NCBI RefSeq assembly: GCF_000768555.3
Contig: NZ_KN293991.1
Coordinates: forward strand, 372,001 to 436,000
From: Roseovarius mucosus DSM 17069
Lineage (GTDB): Bacteria > Pseudomonadota > Alphaproteobacteria > Rhodobacterales > Rhodobacteraceae
Length of the DNA: 64,000 nt
Direction: 5' to 3'
Shown: piece after piece, positions 7,043-15,363 of the stretch
How the letters are laid out: every line of letters starts with the position of its first letter
Position numbering within the stretch: the first letter of the stretch is position 1
Notes under the pieces: model-generated
Database searches by the model: none
Told to the model about the DNA's origin: nothing
Seen by the model: the letters and a program-made list of their open reading frames with translations, nothing else
Translations under genes and position numbers: made by a program

Positions 7043-8620
7043 ATGGCTAAGATCGCATTCATCTTGCTCTGCCACAAGGACCCTGAGGCGATCATCCGTC
7101 AGGCAGAAATGCTGACGGCTGCGGGCGACTATATGGCAATTCATTTCGACGCCCGCGCCAAGCCAGAGGCTTTTACCCGGATCAAGACGGCATTGGCAGA
7201 CAATCCCAGTGTAACCTTTGCGAAAAAACGGATCAGATGCGGTTGGGGCGCTTGGTCTCTGGTGCAGGCCACGCTCTACGCGGTTGAGGCTGCGGTCGAC
7301 GAATTTCCGCGCGCCACGCATTTCTACATGCTGTCCGGCGATTGCGCACCGATCAAATCGGCCCGGTTTGCGCATCAGTTTCTGGACAACCGCGATGTCG
7401 ATTATGTCGAGAGCTTCGATTACTTCGACAGTGACTGGATCAAGACCGGTATGAAGGAAGAGCGGCTCATTTACCGCCATTTCTTTAACGAACGCACACA
7501 GCCCAAACGGTTTTATGCATCGTACAACCTCCAGCGCAAACTGGGACTGACGCGCGCTATTCCGCATGACATCCAGATTCAGATCGGAAGCCAGTGGTGG
7601 TGCCTGCGTCGGCGCACGGTGGAATGGATTTTGGACTTCACGCGCAAGCGCCGAGATGTGATGCGGTTCTTCCGCACAACGTGGATCCCAGACGAGACGT
7701 TCTTTCAGACGCTCGTGCGTCATCTCGTGCCGGAGCGCGAGATCGAGACACGTACGCTCACATTTCTGATGTTCACTGACTATGGTATGCCGGTGACGTT
7801 CTATAATGACCACTACGACCTGTTGCTCAGTCAGGATTATCTCTTTGCCCGCAAGATCAGCCCAGAAGCACTGGAGCTTAAGCGCCGATTGGGCACCCTC
7901 TATTCCGACGAGCGGGCGCAGTTTCAGATTTCGAACGAGGGCCGCAGCTTGTTTCAGTTTCTGACTGCGCGCGGTCGTGAAGGTCGGCGATTTGCGCAGC
8001 GGTTTTGGGAAACCGAGAGCACACTCGGGCGTGAGCGTGAGTTGATGATCGTGGTGTGCAAGAAATGGCATGTGGCCAAGCGCCTGCTGGAGCGTATCCG
8101 ACAGGTCACTAACCTGCCCGCGATCGAATATCTCTTTAATGAAGAGGGCACCGCCCTGCCCGACCTGGGGGGTATTCAGGCTACATTGGCCAAACGAACC
8201 CGGCACCGGCGCGCTCTTATGCGGATGCTGTTCGATTACTATGAAACCGATCGCCTGCTTGTCTGCATGGACCCCGGAAGTATTGATCTTTTGCAGGATT
8301 TCTGTGGCGACCGGGCCGTGACCAAGCTCTTGGAGGTTCAGTGCCATTTCACCGATGAGTATCTGATCGGCCACGCCATGCGTGTCGGCCTCGCGGGTGA
8401 GCAGACCCCGACCGAGACCTTGGAGCGGCTTTTGCCCACGATCCGTGGCGACATGACCTATGAGAGCGACCGCATCCGCGATTCCGAATTCGAGAATCAC
8501 ATGATTTTGCGGCAATCGGATGATCGGGGCCAACGCGCCGATCTCTTGTCGCGGTTCCTTGATATTCCGCGCGAAAAAGCGCAGGAAATCGCGGAACCCG
8601 ACCACCTGTTTGCAGATTGA
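7043..8620 (+). CDS. GT14-like glycosyltransferase (core-2/I-branching type) with extra C-terminal domain
   Basis: A 525-residue protein. Residues 1-270 resemble GT14 core-2/I-branching beta-1,6-N-acetylglucosaminyltransferases: IAFILLCHKDPEAI start, MAIHFDARAK, WGAWSLVQATLYAV, FYMLSGDCAPIKS, SQWWCLRRRTVEWIL and TTWIPDETFFQTL. The C-terminal half (about 300-525) is a separate domain of unknown function; I recall it as DUF5928, found fused to GT14 in Rhodobacterales. There is no signal peptide. The ribosome-binding site is weak. It diverges from the sulfotransferase gene and lies 9 bp before the HIT gene. Donor and acceptor are unknown. Confidence 0.78.
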   Translation: MAKIAFILLCHKDPEAIIRQAEMLTAAGDYMAIHFDARAKPEAFTRIKTALADNPSVTFAKKRIRCGWGAWSLVQATLYAVEAAVDEFPRATHFYMLSGDCAPIKSARFAHQFLDNRDVDYVESFDYFDSDWIKTGMKEERLIYRHFFNERTQPKRFYASYNLQRKLGLTRAIPHDIQIQIGSQWWCLRRRTVEWILDFTRKRRDVMRFFRTTWIPDETFFQTLVRHLVPEREIETRTLTFLMFTDYGMPVTFYNDHYDLLLSQDYLFARKISPEALELKRRLGTLYSDERAQFQISNEGRSLFQFLTARGREGRRFAQRFWETESTLGRERELMIVVCKKWHVAKRLLERIRQVTNLPAIEYLFNEEGTALPDLGGIQATLAKRTRHRRALMRMLFDYYETDRLLVCMDPGSIDLLQDFCGDRAVTKLLEVQCHFTDEYLIGHAMRVGLAGEQTPTETLERLLPTIRGDMTYESDRIRDSEFENHMILRQSDDRGQRADLLSRFLDIPREKAQEIAEPDHLFAD

Positions 8621-8629
8621 GGATGCGCC

Positions 8630-9016
8630 ATGCCCTATGCCTATGATCCCCAAAATATCTTTGCCCGCATCCTGCGCGGCGAGATCCCAAACAAGACGGT
8701 GCTGGAGACTGCGTATACCCTTGCCTTTCACGATATTCAGCCGCAGGCGCCGGTGCATGTGCTGGTGATCCCCAAGGGTGCCTATGTTAGCTATGACCAT
8801 TTTGCCGCCGAGGCGAGTGATGCCGAGATTGTCGATTTCAATCGCACCGTGGCAGAGGTCTGCCGCCTCACGGGTGTTGATCTGGGCGAAGACGGTCAGG
8901 GCTTTCGCGCGATTACCAATGCCGGCGCCCATGGCGTGCAAGAGGTGCCACACTACCATCTCCATATCTTGGGCGGACGTCCGCTTGGCCGGATGCTGGC
9001 GCGCGCCGAAAGCTGA
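8630..9016 (+). CDS. HIT family protein
   Basis: A 128-residue histidine-triad protein of the Hint/HinT branch: NIFARILRGEIPNKTV opening and the catalytic HxHxH in VPHYHLHILGGRPLG. Members hydrolyse nucleoside phosphoramidates or related nucleotides; the physiological substrate is unclear. The start follows the GT14 stop by 9 bp with GAGGA in front, so it is probably co-transcribed with it. Confidence 0.93.
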   Translation: MPYAYDPQNIFARILRGEIPNKTVLETAYTLAFHDIQPQAPVHVLVIPKGAYVSYDHFAAEASDAEIVDFNRTVAEVCRLTGVDLGEDGQGFRAITNAGAHGVQEVPHYHLHILGGRPLGRMLARAES

Positions 9017-9095
9017 GGCAGCCCTGCTTGTGCCACGAACAAGATGCGCCCATATGGGACGCATTGGTCAGACACAGGACTTTGCAGGTAGCCAC

Positions 9096-9890
9096 ATGAC
9101 TTTTCGCACCCGCGTCGGCGCGTTTCTAGATACATCGCTGTTTCAAAACGCCATTCTGGGCGTAATCCTGTTCAATGCCGTGATACTTGGGATGGAAACC
9201 TCAGCGCCGATCATGGCGCGGGCGGGCGATGTGATCCTGATGCTCGACAAGCTCTGTCTTGCGGTTTTCGTGGTCGAGATTGCGGCCAAACTCTTTGCAC
9301 GCGGCCTCGGGGGTTTTTTCCGGAATGGCTGGAATATCTTTGATTTCGTGATCGTGGGGATTTCGCTTGTCCCGGCCACGCAGGGCCTGTCGGTGCTGCG
9401 GGCGCTGCGTATCCTGCGTCTTTTGCGCGTTGTCTCAGTCGCCCCGTCGTTGCGCCGGGTGGTAGAGGGGCTGGTGACGGCCCTGCCCGGCATGGGATCG
9501 GTGTTTTTGCTGATGGGGATGTTGTTTTATATCGGATCCGTGATGGCGACCAAGCTGTTTGGTGCGGCCTATCCTGAATGGTTTGGCGATCTTGGGCGCT
9601 CGGCCTATTCGCTCTTTCAGATCATGACGCTGGAATCGTGGTCCATGGGGATCGTACGCCCGGTGATGGAGCAGTTTCCCTATGCGTGGGCCTTCTTTGT
9701 GCCCTTTATCATGGTCACGACTTTCGCCGTGGTGAACTTGCTCGTTGGTCTTATCGTCAACTCCATGCAGGATGCGCATCACGCCGAAGATGTGGAAAAG
9801 ACTGATAATTACCGCGACGAGGTGTTGGCGCGGCTCACGCAGCTTGAGGCGCTGCTCCGGGACGTTCAGGACAAAAAGCCGAAAGGCTGA
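9096..9890 (+). CDS. voltage-gated sodium channel (bacterial NaV / NaChBac-NavAb type)
   Basis: A 264-residue single-domain channel starting MTFRTRVGAFLDTS (ATG 9096; the frame is open far upstream but only by chance). It has six membrane segments: S1-S3, an S4 with Arg every third position around residues 98-115 (LRALRILRLLRVVSVAPSLR), S5, a pore loop and S6 (FVPFIMVTTFAVVNLLVGLI). The selectivity filter TLESWSM at 178-184 is the one I know from NavAb and NavMs. The tail (DEVLARLTQLEALLRDVQ) looks like the tetramerising C-terminal coiled coil. It should form a homotetrameric, voltage-gated, Na+-selective channel in the inner membrane. Confidence 0.93.
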   Translation: MTFRTRVGAFLDTSLFQNAILGVILFNAVILGMETSAPIMARAGDVILMLDKLCLAVFVVEIAAKLFARGLGGFFRNGWNIFDFVIVGISLVPATQGLSVLRALRILRLLRVVSVAPSLRRVVEGLVTALPGMGSVFLLMGMLFYIGSVMATKLFGAAYPEWFGDLGRSAYSLFQIMTLESWSMGIVRPVMEQFPYAWAFFVPFIMVTTFAVVNLLVGLIVNSMQDAHHAEDVEKTDNYRDEVLARLTQLEALLRDVQDKKPKG

Positions 9891-9971
9891 GCGCAGATTG
9901 CGCAAGAAGCGGGTCGTCTCATGACGCAGCCTTGGGGCAGATTTGGGGAAACCCGAACCGGAGACCCTAGA

Positions 9972-10436
9972 ATGATTGCCATCACCGCCTTGCCCACAGA
10001 GACTGTCCGCGCCTTGCAAGCCGGCGCGCCCGATGCCTATGGAAACCCGCCTGAACACCATGTGGCGCAGGGATCTGGCAATCCTTGCCGCCATTGTCTG
10101 CGCTTCATACCCGAAGGGGCGGCGATGCTGATCCTCGCCTATCGGCCCTTTGCCGGGTCGCATCCCTATGCGGAGACCGGGCCGATTTTCCTCTGTGCGG
10201 ATGCCTGCGCGCGCCATGAAGGCGCGGCGATTCCCGAAGTTTTGCGCGACAGCCCCGACTATCTGCTCAAGGGCTACAATAGCCAGGATCGCATAGTTTA
10301 CGGCACCGGTCGAGTTGTGGCAGTGGCCGAGATCCCGGCCTATGCCGAACAGGTTTTCGAGCGGAGTGATGTGGCCTATATCCATGTTCGCTCGGCGCGC
10401 AACAATTGCTATCAGGCGCGGATCGACCGGGCTTGA
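9972..10436 (+). CDS. DUF1203 domain-containing protein
   Basis: A 154-residue protein from the ATG at 9972 (MIAITALPTETVRALQAG); the frame opens 17 codons earlier but that part is unlike the family. It has a paired-cysteine region NPCRHCLRFIPEGAAMLILA and a second, LCADACARH, plus FxPFAGSHPYAETGPIF, which fit DUF1203. The Cys spacing could bind zinc, but this is a guess. It stands between the sodium channel gene and pheS with separate spacing. Function is unknown. Confidence 0.75.
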   Translation: MIAITALPTETVRALQAGAPDAYGNPPEHHVAQGSGNPCRHCLRFIPEGAAMLILAYRPFAGSHPYAETGPIFLCADACARHEGAAIPEVLRDSPDYLLKGYNSQDRIVYGTGRVVAVAEIPAYAEQVFERSDVAYIHVRSARNNCYQARIDRA

Positions 10437-10505
10437 CCGGCGCAATCGCTTGCACGCCGCGCCGATGCGCGGTAACTCGCCGGGGACACCAGCGGGATGG
10501 AAGCG

Positions 10506-11579
10506 ATGAGTGATCTGCGGGAAAAATATCTGACGGCGATTGCCAATGCCGGTGACGAGGCCACGCTAGAGGATCTGCGCCTGCAGGCCGTGGGCAAAAA
10601 GGGCGAAATCAGCCTTGCGATGCGCGAACTGGGCCGGATGAGTCCGGAAGAGCGGCAAGAGGTCGGACCCCGTCTGAATGCGTTGAAGGACGAGATCACC
10701 AGCGCGCTCGCCGCTAAGAAACAGGCGCTCGGCGATGCCGCTCTGGACGAGCGGCTGCGCGGCGAATGGCTAGACGTGACGCTGCCTGCGCGGGGGCGGC
10801 GGATGGGCACGATCCACCCGGTCAGCCAAGTCACCGAGGAAGTGACCGCGATCTTTGCTGACATGGGTTTTGCCGTGGCCGAAGGGCCGCAGATCGAATC
10901 CGATTGGTTCAATTTCGACGCGCTGAACATTCCCGGCCACCATCCGGCGCGGGCAGAGATGGACACGTTTTATACGCATCGCGCTGAAGGGGATGAACGT
11001 CCACCGCATGTGTTGCGTACGCATACCAGCCCTGTGCAAATCCGCAGCATGCAGGCCAATGGCGCGCCCATTCGTATTATCGCGCCGGGACGGGTCTATC
11101 GCGCGGATTACGACCAGACGCATACGCCCATGTTCCACCAGGTCGAGGGCTTGGCGATTGACAAAGACATCAGCATGGCCAACCTCAAATGGGTGCTGGA
11201 AGAGTTCGTCAAGGCGTTCTTCGAGGTGGATAATGTCGAACTGCGGTTCCGCGCCTCGCACTTCCCGTTCACCGAGCCATCGGCCGAGGTGGACATCCGC
11301 TGTTCTTGGGAAGGTGGCACGTTGAAGGTCGGTGAGGGCAATGACTGGCTGGAGATTCTCGGCTCTGGCATGGTCCATCCCAAGGTCTTGCAGGCTGGGA
11401 ACATTGATCCGAATGAATGGCAGGGCTTTGCCTTTGGTATGGGAATCGACCGGATCGCGATGCTGAAATATGGCATCCCCGATTTGCGGGCGTTCTTTGA
11501 CTCAGACTTGCGGTGGCTGCGGCATTACGGGTTTGCCAGCCTCGATCAACCGACGCTGCATGGCGGGTTGTCGCGCTAG
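10506..11579 (+). CDS. pheS: phenylalanyl-tRNA synthetase alpha subunit
   Basis: A 357-residue class II aminoacyl-tRNA synthetase subunit. It has an N-terminal coiled-coil region (1-90, with [15 protein letters not shown]), motif 2 around [16 protein letters not shown] and [21 protein letters not shown], and motif 3 [18 protein letters not shown] near the end. It needs the beta subunit to be active. Start 10506 (MSDLREKYL) is preferred to the ATG at 10497. pheT does not follow; the next 286 bp are non-coding and then comes a BLUF gene, so pheS and pheT are split in this genome. Confidence 0.96.
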   Translation: MSDLREKYLTAIANAGDEATLEDLRLQAVGKKGEISLAMRELGRMSPEERQEVGPRLNALKDEITSALAAKKQALGDAALDERLRGEWLDVTLPARGRRMGTIHPVSQVTEEVTAIFADMGFAVAEGPQIESDWFNFDALNIPGHHPARAEMDTFYTHRAEGDERPPHVLRTHTSPVQIRSMQANGAPIRIIAPGRVYRADYDQTHTPMFHQVEGLAIDKDISMANLKWVLEEFVKAFFEVDNVELRFRASHFPFTEPSAEVDIRCSWEGGTLKVGEGNDWLEILGSGMVHPKVLQAGNIDPNEWQGFAFGMGIDRIAMLKYGIPDLRAFFDSDLRWLRHYGFASLDQPTLHGGLSR

Positions 11580-11865
11580 GATGTGTTCAAGCTCGCTGAG
11601 AGCCTCCAAATCTACGAACAGACGATTCTCTTCTATCAATCGCGCCTTTCAACGCTATGCTAACGTATCGCGTATACCTGTGGGTGGGTTGATCCAACTG
11701 GAATGGAGACGTATCTGGGTAGCGCGCGCCGCCGTATGGGTGAGTCATGGTTGTGTGGCCGCTTACGCATAGCGGTAAAGACAAGCGCTCACCCGGAAGT
11801 GACGTAGGGACCAGGTCGACGGCTGGATTTGTGTCGTATAGCTATCCCGATTGAGGAGCCACAAC
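11580..11865. other. intergenic region between pheS and the BLUF gene
   Basis: These 286 bp hold no credible ORF. The region is lower in GC than its neighbours. A good ribosome-binding site (GAGGAG) precedes the BLUF start at 11866. I found no clear sigma70 promoter and no terminator with a T-run after pheS. Confidence 0.5.
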
Positions 11866-12279
11866 ATGCCGCTGACCCAGTTGATCTATGCCTCACAGCC
11901 TTTCGGCTTTGATCCAGCATTGCTGGCGGGCATCCTGATGGACGCACGGCGCTACAATGCGCGCGACGACGTGACCGGTGCTTTGATCGTACGCGGGGAT
12001 ATGTATCTGCAACTTCTCGAAGGCCCGAAACCCAAGGTCGAGGCGACCTATGACCGGATCATTCGGGATGACCGGCATGTAAATCCGGTGCGCCTGATGC
12101 ACCGCGAAGTGCAAGAGCGGATGTTTCCCGAATGGTCGATGCTCGACGATCCGGCGAAAAGCTGGGTCTGGAGTATTGCCGAGGTTCGTGGCGGCGCGCT
12201 GGAGCGGTTTTCGGCCGGGCAAGAGGCGCTGAAATTCTTTCAGCGTCTGGCGGCATCGCGGCTTGACACGGCGGGGTGA
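11866..12279 (+). CDS. BLUF-domain blue-light photoreceptor
   Basis: A 137-residue single-domain BLUF protein, start MPLTQLIYAS with GAGGA upstream. All flavin-pocket residues needed for photochemistry are visible: Tyr8, Asn31, Gln49 (MYLQLLEGP), Trp90 and Met92 (FPEWSM). FAD binds here and blue light rearranges the Tyr-Gln hydrogen bonds. With only about 40 residues after the BLUF core and no output domain, it must signal by contact with a partner protein. It converges with the creatinase gene 21 bp later. Confidence 0.93.
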   Translation: MPLTQLIYASQPFGFDPALLAGILMDARRYNARDDVTGALIVRGDMYLQLLEGPKPKVEATYDRIIRDDRHVNPVRLMHREVQERMFPEWSMLDDPAKSWVWSIAEVRGGALERFSAGQEALKFFQRLAASRLDTAG

Positions 12280-12288
12280 GCCCCGCCG
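12269..12288 (+). terminator. GC-rich hairpin overlapping the BLUF stop codon
   Basis: Perfect 8-bp stem CGGCGGGG/CCCCGCCG (12269-12276 and 12281-12288) with a TGAG loop that contains the stop codon. No long T-run follows, so it may be a weak terminator for both convergent genes. Confidence 0.5.
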
Positions 12289-12300
12289 CATCTGTTCCTG

Positions 12301-13509
12301 TCACCCGACCACGTTGAACGCGGGCCCATAGGGGTAGCCCGTGATGTTCTCGTTTCCGTCCTCGGTGATGACGAGAATGTCATGCTCGCGGTAGCCGCCC
12401 GCGCCAGGTTGATCAGCTGCCCGTGTCAGCATCGGCTCCATCGAGATGACCATGCCCGGTTCCAGCACGGTGTCGATGTCCTCGCGCAGTTCCAGACCTG
12501 CCTCGCGGCCATAATAATGGCTGAGAATGCCAAAGCTGTGACCGTATCCAAAGGTCCGGTACTGCAGCAATTGGCGCTCTTCGAAGAAGGTGTTGATCTT
12601 GTGCGTCACCTCGGCACAGCTCACGCCGGGCTTCAGCAAAGACATGCCATATTCATGGGCGGCGACGTTGGCCTCCCAGATTTTCAGGCTGGCATCGTCC
12701 ACCTCACCCGCAAACATCGTGCGCTCCAGTGCCACGTAATAGCCTGACACCATCGGAAATGTGTTGAGCGACAGGATATCGCCGCGTTCAATCGCGCGGG
12801 CGGTGACGGGGTTATGCGCGCCGTCGGTGTTGATGCCGGACTGAAACCAGACCCAGGTGTCACGATATTCTGCGTCGGGGAAGCGCTTGGCGATTTCGGC
12901 CTCCATCGCGTCACGGCCCGCCATGGCCACGTCAATCTCGCGCGTGCCGACCTTGACCGCGTCGCGGATGGCATAGCCGCCCACGTCCGCCACCTGCGCA
13001 CAAGAGCGGATAAGGGAAATTTCCGCCGCCGATTTTTTCATGCGCTGACGCATGGTGGCGGGGGCGATGTCGATCATCGCACCGGGCTTGAGGAAGTTCT
13101 CCAGCTTGTCTCGGTTTTGCAGCGTGAGGTGATCGCCTTCATAGCCGACCACACGCCCCTCACCCGTGACCGACAGGATCGCGCGCCAGAAATTGTCGCG
13201 CTGCCAGTCGGTATAGGTGATGTTGTCGCAGAAACAGCGGCGCCACGGCTGACCCGCGTCAATGCCCGCCGAGATTGTCACGCAGGCGGTGTCGGTGACG
13301 ACAAGGCCATAGGGGCGGCCAAAGGAGCAATAGAGAAAGCCCGAGTAATAGGCGATATTGTGCATCGAGGTCAGAACGACGGCGGTGGTGCCGTTCTCTG
13401 CCATGATGGCGCGCAGACCGGCAAGCCGGGCCTCATATTCAGACACGGCAAAGGGCAGCGGGGCCTTTTCGCCATTGTGGAAACGGTAGAATTCAGGACG
13501 TGCAGTCAT
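12301..13509 (-). CDS. creatinase (creatine amidinohydrolase)
   Basis: A 402-residue M24-fold protein that closely follows Pseudomonas putida creatinase as I remember it: FHNGEKAPLPF start, ITYTDWQRDNFW, WFQSGINTDGAHNPVT with the catalytic His at 232, YRTFGYGHSFGILSHYYGRE and the GGYREHDILVITEDG end. It hydrolyses creatine to sarcosine and urea. Creatinase does not need the metal ions used by its peptidase relatives. No sarcosine oxidase, urease or creatininase gene is nearby. It diverges from the P1 peptidase across 150 bp. Confidence 0.88.
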   Translation of the reverse strand: MTARPEFYRFHNGEKAPLPFAVSEYEARLAGLRAIMAENGTTAVVLTSMHNIAYYSGFLYCSFGRPYGLVVTDTACVTISAGIDAGQPWRRCFCDNITYTDWQRDNFWRAILSVTGEGRVVGYEGDHLTLQNRDKLENFLKPGAMIDIAPATMRQRMKKSAAEISLIRSCAQVADVGGYAIRDAVKVGTREIDVAMAGRDAMEAEIAKRFPDAEYRDTWVWFQSGINTDGAHNPVTARAIERGDILSLNTFPMVSGYYVALERTMFAGEVDDASLKIWEANVAAHEYGMSLLKPGVSCAEVTHKINTFFEERQLLQYRTFGYGHSFGILSHYYGREAGLELREDIDTVLEPGMVISMEPMLTRAADQPGAGGYREHDILVITEDGNENITGYPYGPAFNVVG

Positions 13510-13659
13510 AGTGACCCTCCTTGCAAAAGAAGGTCCCGGCGTTCAGGACTGTGGGGAAAGGCCATGAAGGGGCGACGCCATCGCCCGGGCCTGAAGGGTT
13601 CTTGCCGATTGGGTGCGGTCTGGCAAGCGGGTTTGCGACAGCGATGGAGGGATTGCGGC

Positions 13660-14652
13660 ATGGAGACGAAAATTGCTGCGCAAAATCTGATCACCGATGT
13701 GGCGGGGCTGCGTGTAGGGAATGCGCAGGACATGCGCCTGCGCTCAGGCGTGACGGTGCTGGTGGGCGATACGCCCTTTACCGCAGGCGTACATGTGATG
13801 GGCGGTGCGCCGGGCACGCGTGAGACCGATTTGCTTAGCCCGGACCGTGTGGTCGAGCAGGTGGATGCGCTGGTGTTGTCGGGTGGTTCGGCCTTTGGCC
13901 TTGATGCCGCGTCGGGGGTTGCCGACGGGCTGCGGGACATGGGGCGTGGATTTCCCGTGGGCGATGTTCGGGTGCCGATTGTGCCGGGGGCGATTCTCTT
14001 TGACCTCTTGAATGGCGGGGACAAGGCGTGGCGCGAGAACCCCTATAAGGTGCTTGGCCATGCGGCGCTAAGTGCTGCATCAAGGGATTTCGAGATTGGC
14101 AGCATCGGGGCCGGGACTGGTGCGACCACGGCCAATCTGCGCGGCGGGCTCGGGTCGGCTTCGGCCCTATTGCCGGGGGGCGTGACTGTGGGCGCATTGG
14201 TGGCGGTCAATGCGCTTGGCTCGGCCACGGCGGGCGAGGGGCCAGAGTTCTGGGCAGCCCCGTTCGAGCGCGGCGCGGAATTTGGCGGGCGCGGCGTGGC
14301 GCGGGCCTATCCCGATCCGCTTTTGGCCCCGACGAAGTTGGCGCAGCATGGCAATACTACGATTGGCATCGTGGCGACCGATGCTACGCTCACTCAGGCG
14401 CAATGCACGCGATTGGCCACAGCCGCGCAGGATGGGTTTGCGCGGGCCTTGGTGCCCTCGCATACCGTGATGGATGGCGACCTGATCTTTGCCGCCGCTA
14501 CCGGTGCGCGTCCCGCGCCCGATCTGGTGGCACAGGTGATGCTGGGCCATGCGGCGGCTTGCGTCATGGCGCGGGCAATTGCGCGGGCAGTCTTTGCGGC
14601 GCGGTCTGCGCCGGGCGATACGCTGCCGGCGTGGCAGGACAGATTCGGCTGA
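13660..14652 (+). CDS. P1 (S58/DmpA) family self-cleaving peptidase or amidohydrolase
   Basis: A 330-residue protein from the ATG at 13660 with GGAGGG 8 bp upstream; the frame is open long before this by chance. [20 protein letters not shown] and [19 protein letters not shown] are family hallmarks. Autoproteolysis is expected at Asn232|Thr233 in the [15 protein letters not shown] motif, as in NylC, giving an alpha chain of 232 and a beta chain of 98 residues with Thr233 as nucleophile. Relatives cleave beta-amino-acid peptides, D-amino-acid amides or nylon oligomers. No signal peptide. Natural substrate unknown. Confidence 0.87.
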   Translation: METKIAAQNLITDVAGLRVGNAQDMRLRSGVTVLVGDTPFTAGVHVMGGAPGTRETDLLSPDRVVEQVDALVLSGGSAFGLDAASGVADGLRDMGRGFPVGDVRVPIVPGAILFDLLNGGDKAWRENPYKVLGHAALSAASRDFEIGSIGAGTGATTANLRGGLGSASALLPGGVTVGALVAVNALGSATAGEGPEFWAAPFERGAEFGGRGVARAYPDPLLAPTKLAQHGNTTIGIVATDATLTQAQCTRLATAAQDGFARALVPSHTVMDGDLIFAAATGARPAPDLVAQVMLGHAAACVMARAIARAVFAARSAPGDTLPAWQDRFG

Positions 14653-14680
14653 GGCGGAATCCCCCTTGCAGACTCAGGGA

Positions 14681-14700
14681 GAGGGGCGTATACGCCCCTC
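14681..14700. promoter_or_regulatory. perfect 20-bp palindrome between the P1 peptidase and rimP
   Basis: GAGGGGCGTA followed directly by TACGCCCCTC is a perfect palindrome. It could be a dimeric operator or an RNA hairpin (7-bp stem, GTATAC loop). It lies 28 bp after the peptidase stop and 84 bp before rimP. Confidence 0.5.
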
Positions 14701-14746
14701 AACAGCGGCGCTTTCGGGTCCACTCGAATGCACCACCGGAGAGTGT

Positions 14747-14770
14747 AACGGGCCGCGCGCCCGTTTTTTT
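14747..14770 (+). terminator. terminator-like hairpin in the rimP leader
   Basis: AACGGGC/GCCCGTT (14747-14753 and 14759-14765, loop CGCGC) runs straight into a T-run ending at 14770, only 13 nt before the rimP ATG. It is a good intrinsic terminator placed just in front of the nusA operon, so it may end peptidase transcripts or act as an attenuator. Confidence 0.7.
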
Positions 14771-14783
14771 GTGCTTGGGAACC

Positions 14784-15359
14784 ATGACGAACGACTTGAT
14801 TGCAAAGGCAGCGATTGATCGCAGACTGGCCGAGATCATCACCCCAGTGATCGAGGATTTGGGCTATGAGCTGGTGCGCGTCCGGCTGATGGGCGGGCAG
14901 TACCATACGCTTCAGATCATGGCGGACAAGCCCGAAGGCGGGATCGAGGTGGATGATTGCGCCGCAATTAGCACAGCGGTCAGCGCAGTGTTGGATGTCG
15001 AGGACCCGTTGGTGGAGGCTTATACACTAGAAGTGTCGAGCCCCGGTATTGACCGGCCATTGACGCGGCTCAAGGATTTCGAGGCCTTTGAAGGGTATGA
15101 GGCCAAGATCGAGACGACCGAGTTGATCGACGGACGCCGCCGCTTCAAGGGTGTGCTGGCGGGCGTCGAGGGTTCCGAGGTGCTGATCAATGTCGAGGAA
15201 GGCACGATCGGGCTGGAGTTTGACTGGCTTAGCGATGCCAAGCTGGTGCTGACGGATGAGTTGATCAAGGAAATGCTGCGCCAACGCAAGGCGGCGGGCG
15301 TGATCAACGAAGAACAATTTGACGAGATCGAAACCGATAGCGGTTCTGAGGAGGACTGA
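14784..15359 (+). CDS. rimP: ribosome maturation factor RimP
   Basis: A 191-residue RimP starting [21 protein letters not shown] (GGGAA ribosome-binding site); the long upstream open frame is chance. It has the N-terminal domain with [10 protein letters not shown] and the family motif [20 protein letters not shown], then an SH3-like C-terminal domain and an acidic tail. RimP helps 30S subunit maturation. First gene of rimP-nusA-ylxR-infB, 4 bp from nusA. Confidence 0.96.
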   Translation: MTNDLIAKAAIDRRLAEIITPVIEDLGYELVRVRLMGGQYHTLQIMADKPEGGIEVDDCAAISTAVSAVLDVEDPLVEAYTLEVSSPGIDRPLTRLKDFEAFEGYEAKIETTELIDGRRRFKGVLAGVEGSEVLINVEEGTIGLEFDWLSDAKLVLTDELIKEMLRQRKAAGVINEEQFDEIETDSGSEED

Positions 15360-15363
15360 CACC

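Noticed and set aside
6923..9064. A 713-codon open frame on the minus strand covering the GT14 and HIT genes
   Set aside because: It lies antisense to two genes with clear family motifs. Its translation has no recognisable domain and looks like the product of high-GC reverse-strand codons; long antisense frames are common in such DNA.
8778..9095. Upstream extension of the sodium channel frame
   Set aside because: It overlaps the HIT gene in another frame; the channel's real N-terminus is at 9096.
11690..11720. TGATCC followed by CGTATC as a possible RpoE (singlet-oxygen sigma) promoter for the BLUF gene
   Set aside because: The spacer is about 14 bp, too short for the consensus, and the site is far (about 150 bp) from the BLUF start.
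12814..13659. Upstream extension of the P1 peptidase frame
   Set aside because: It is antisense to creatinase; the true start at 13660 has GGAGGG and matches the family.
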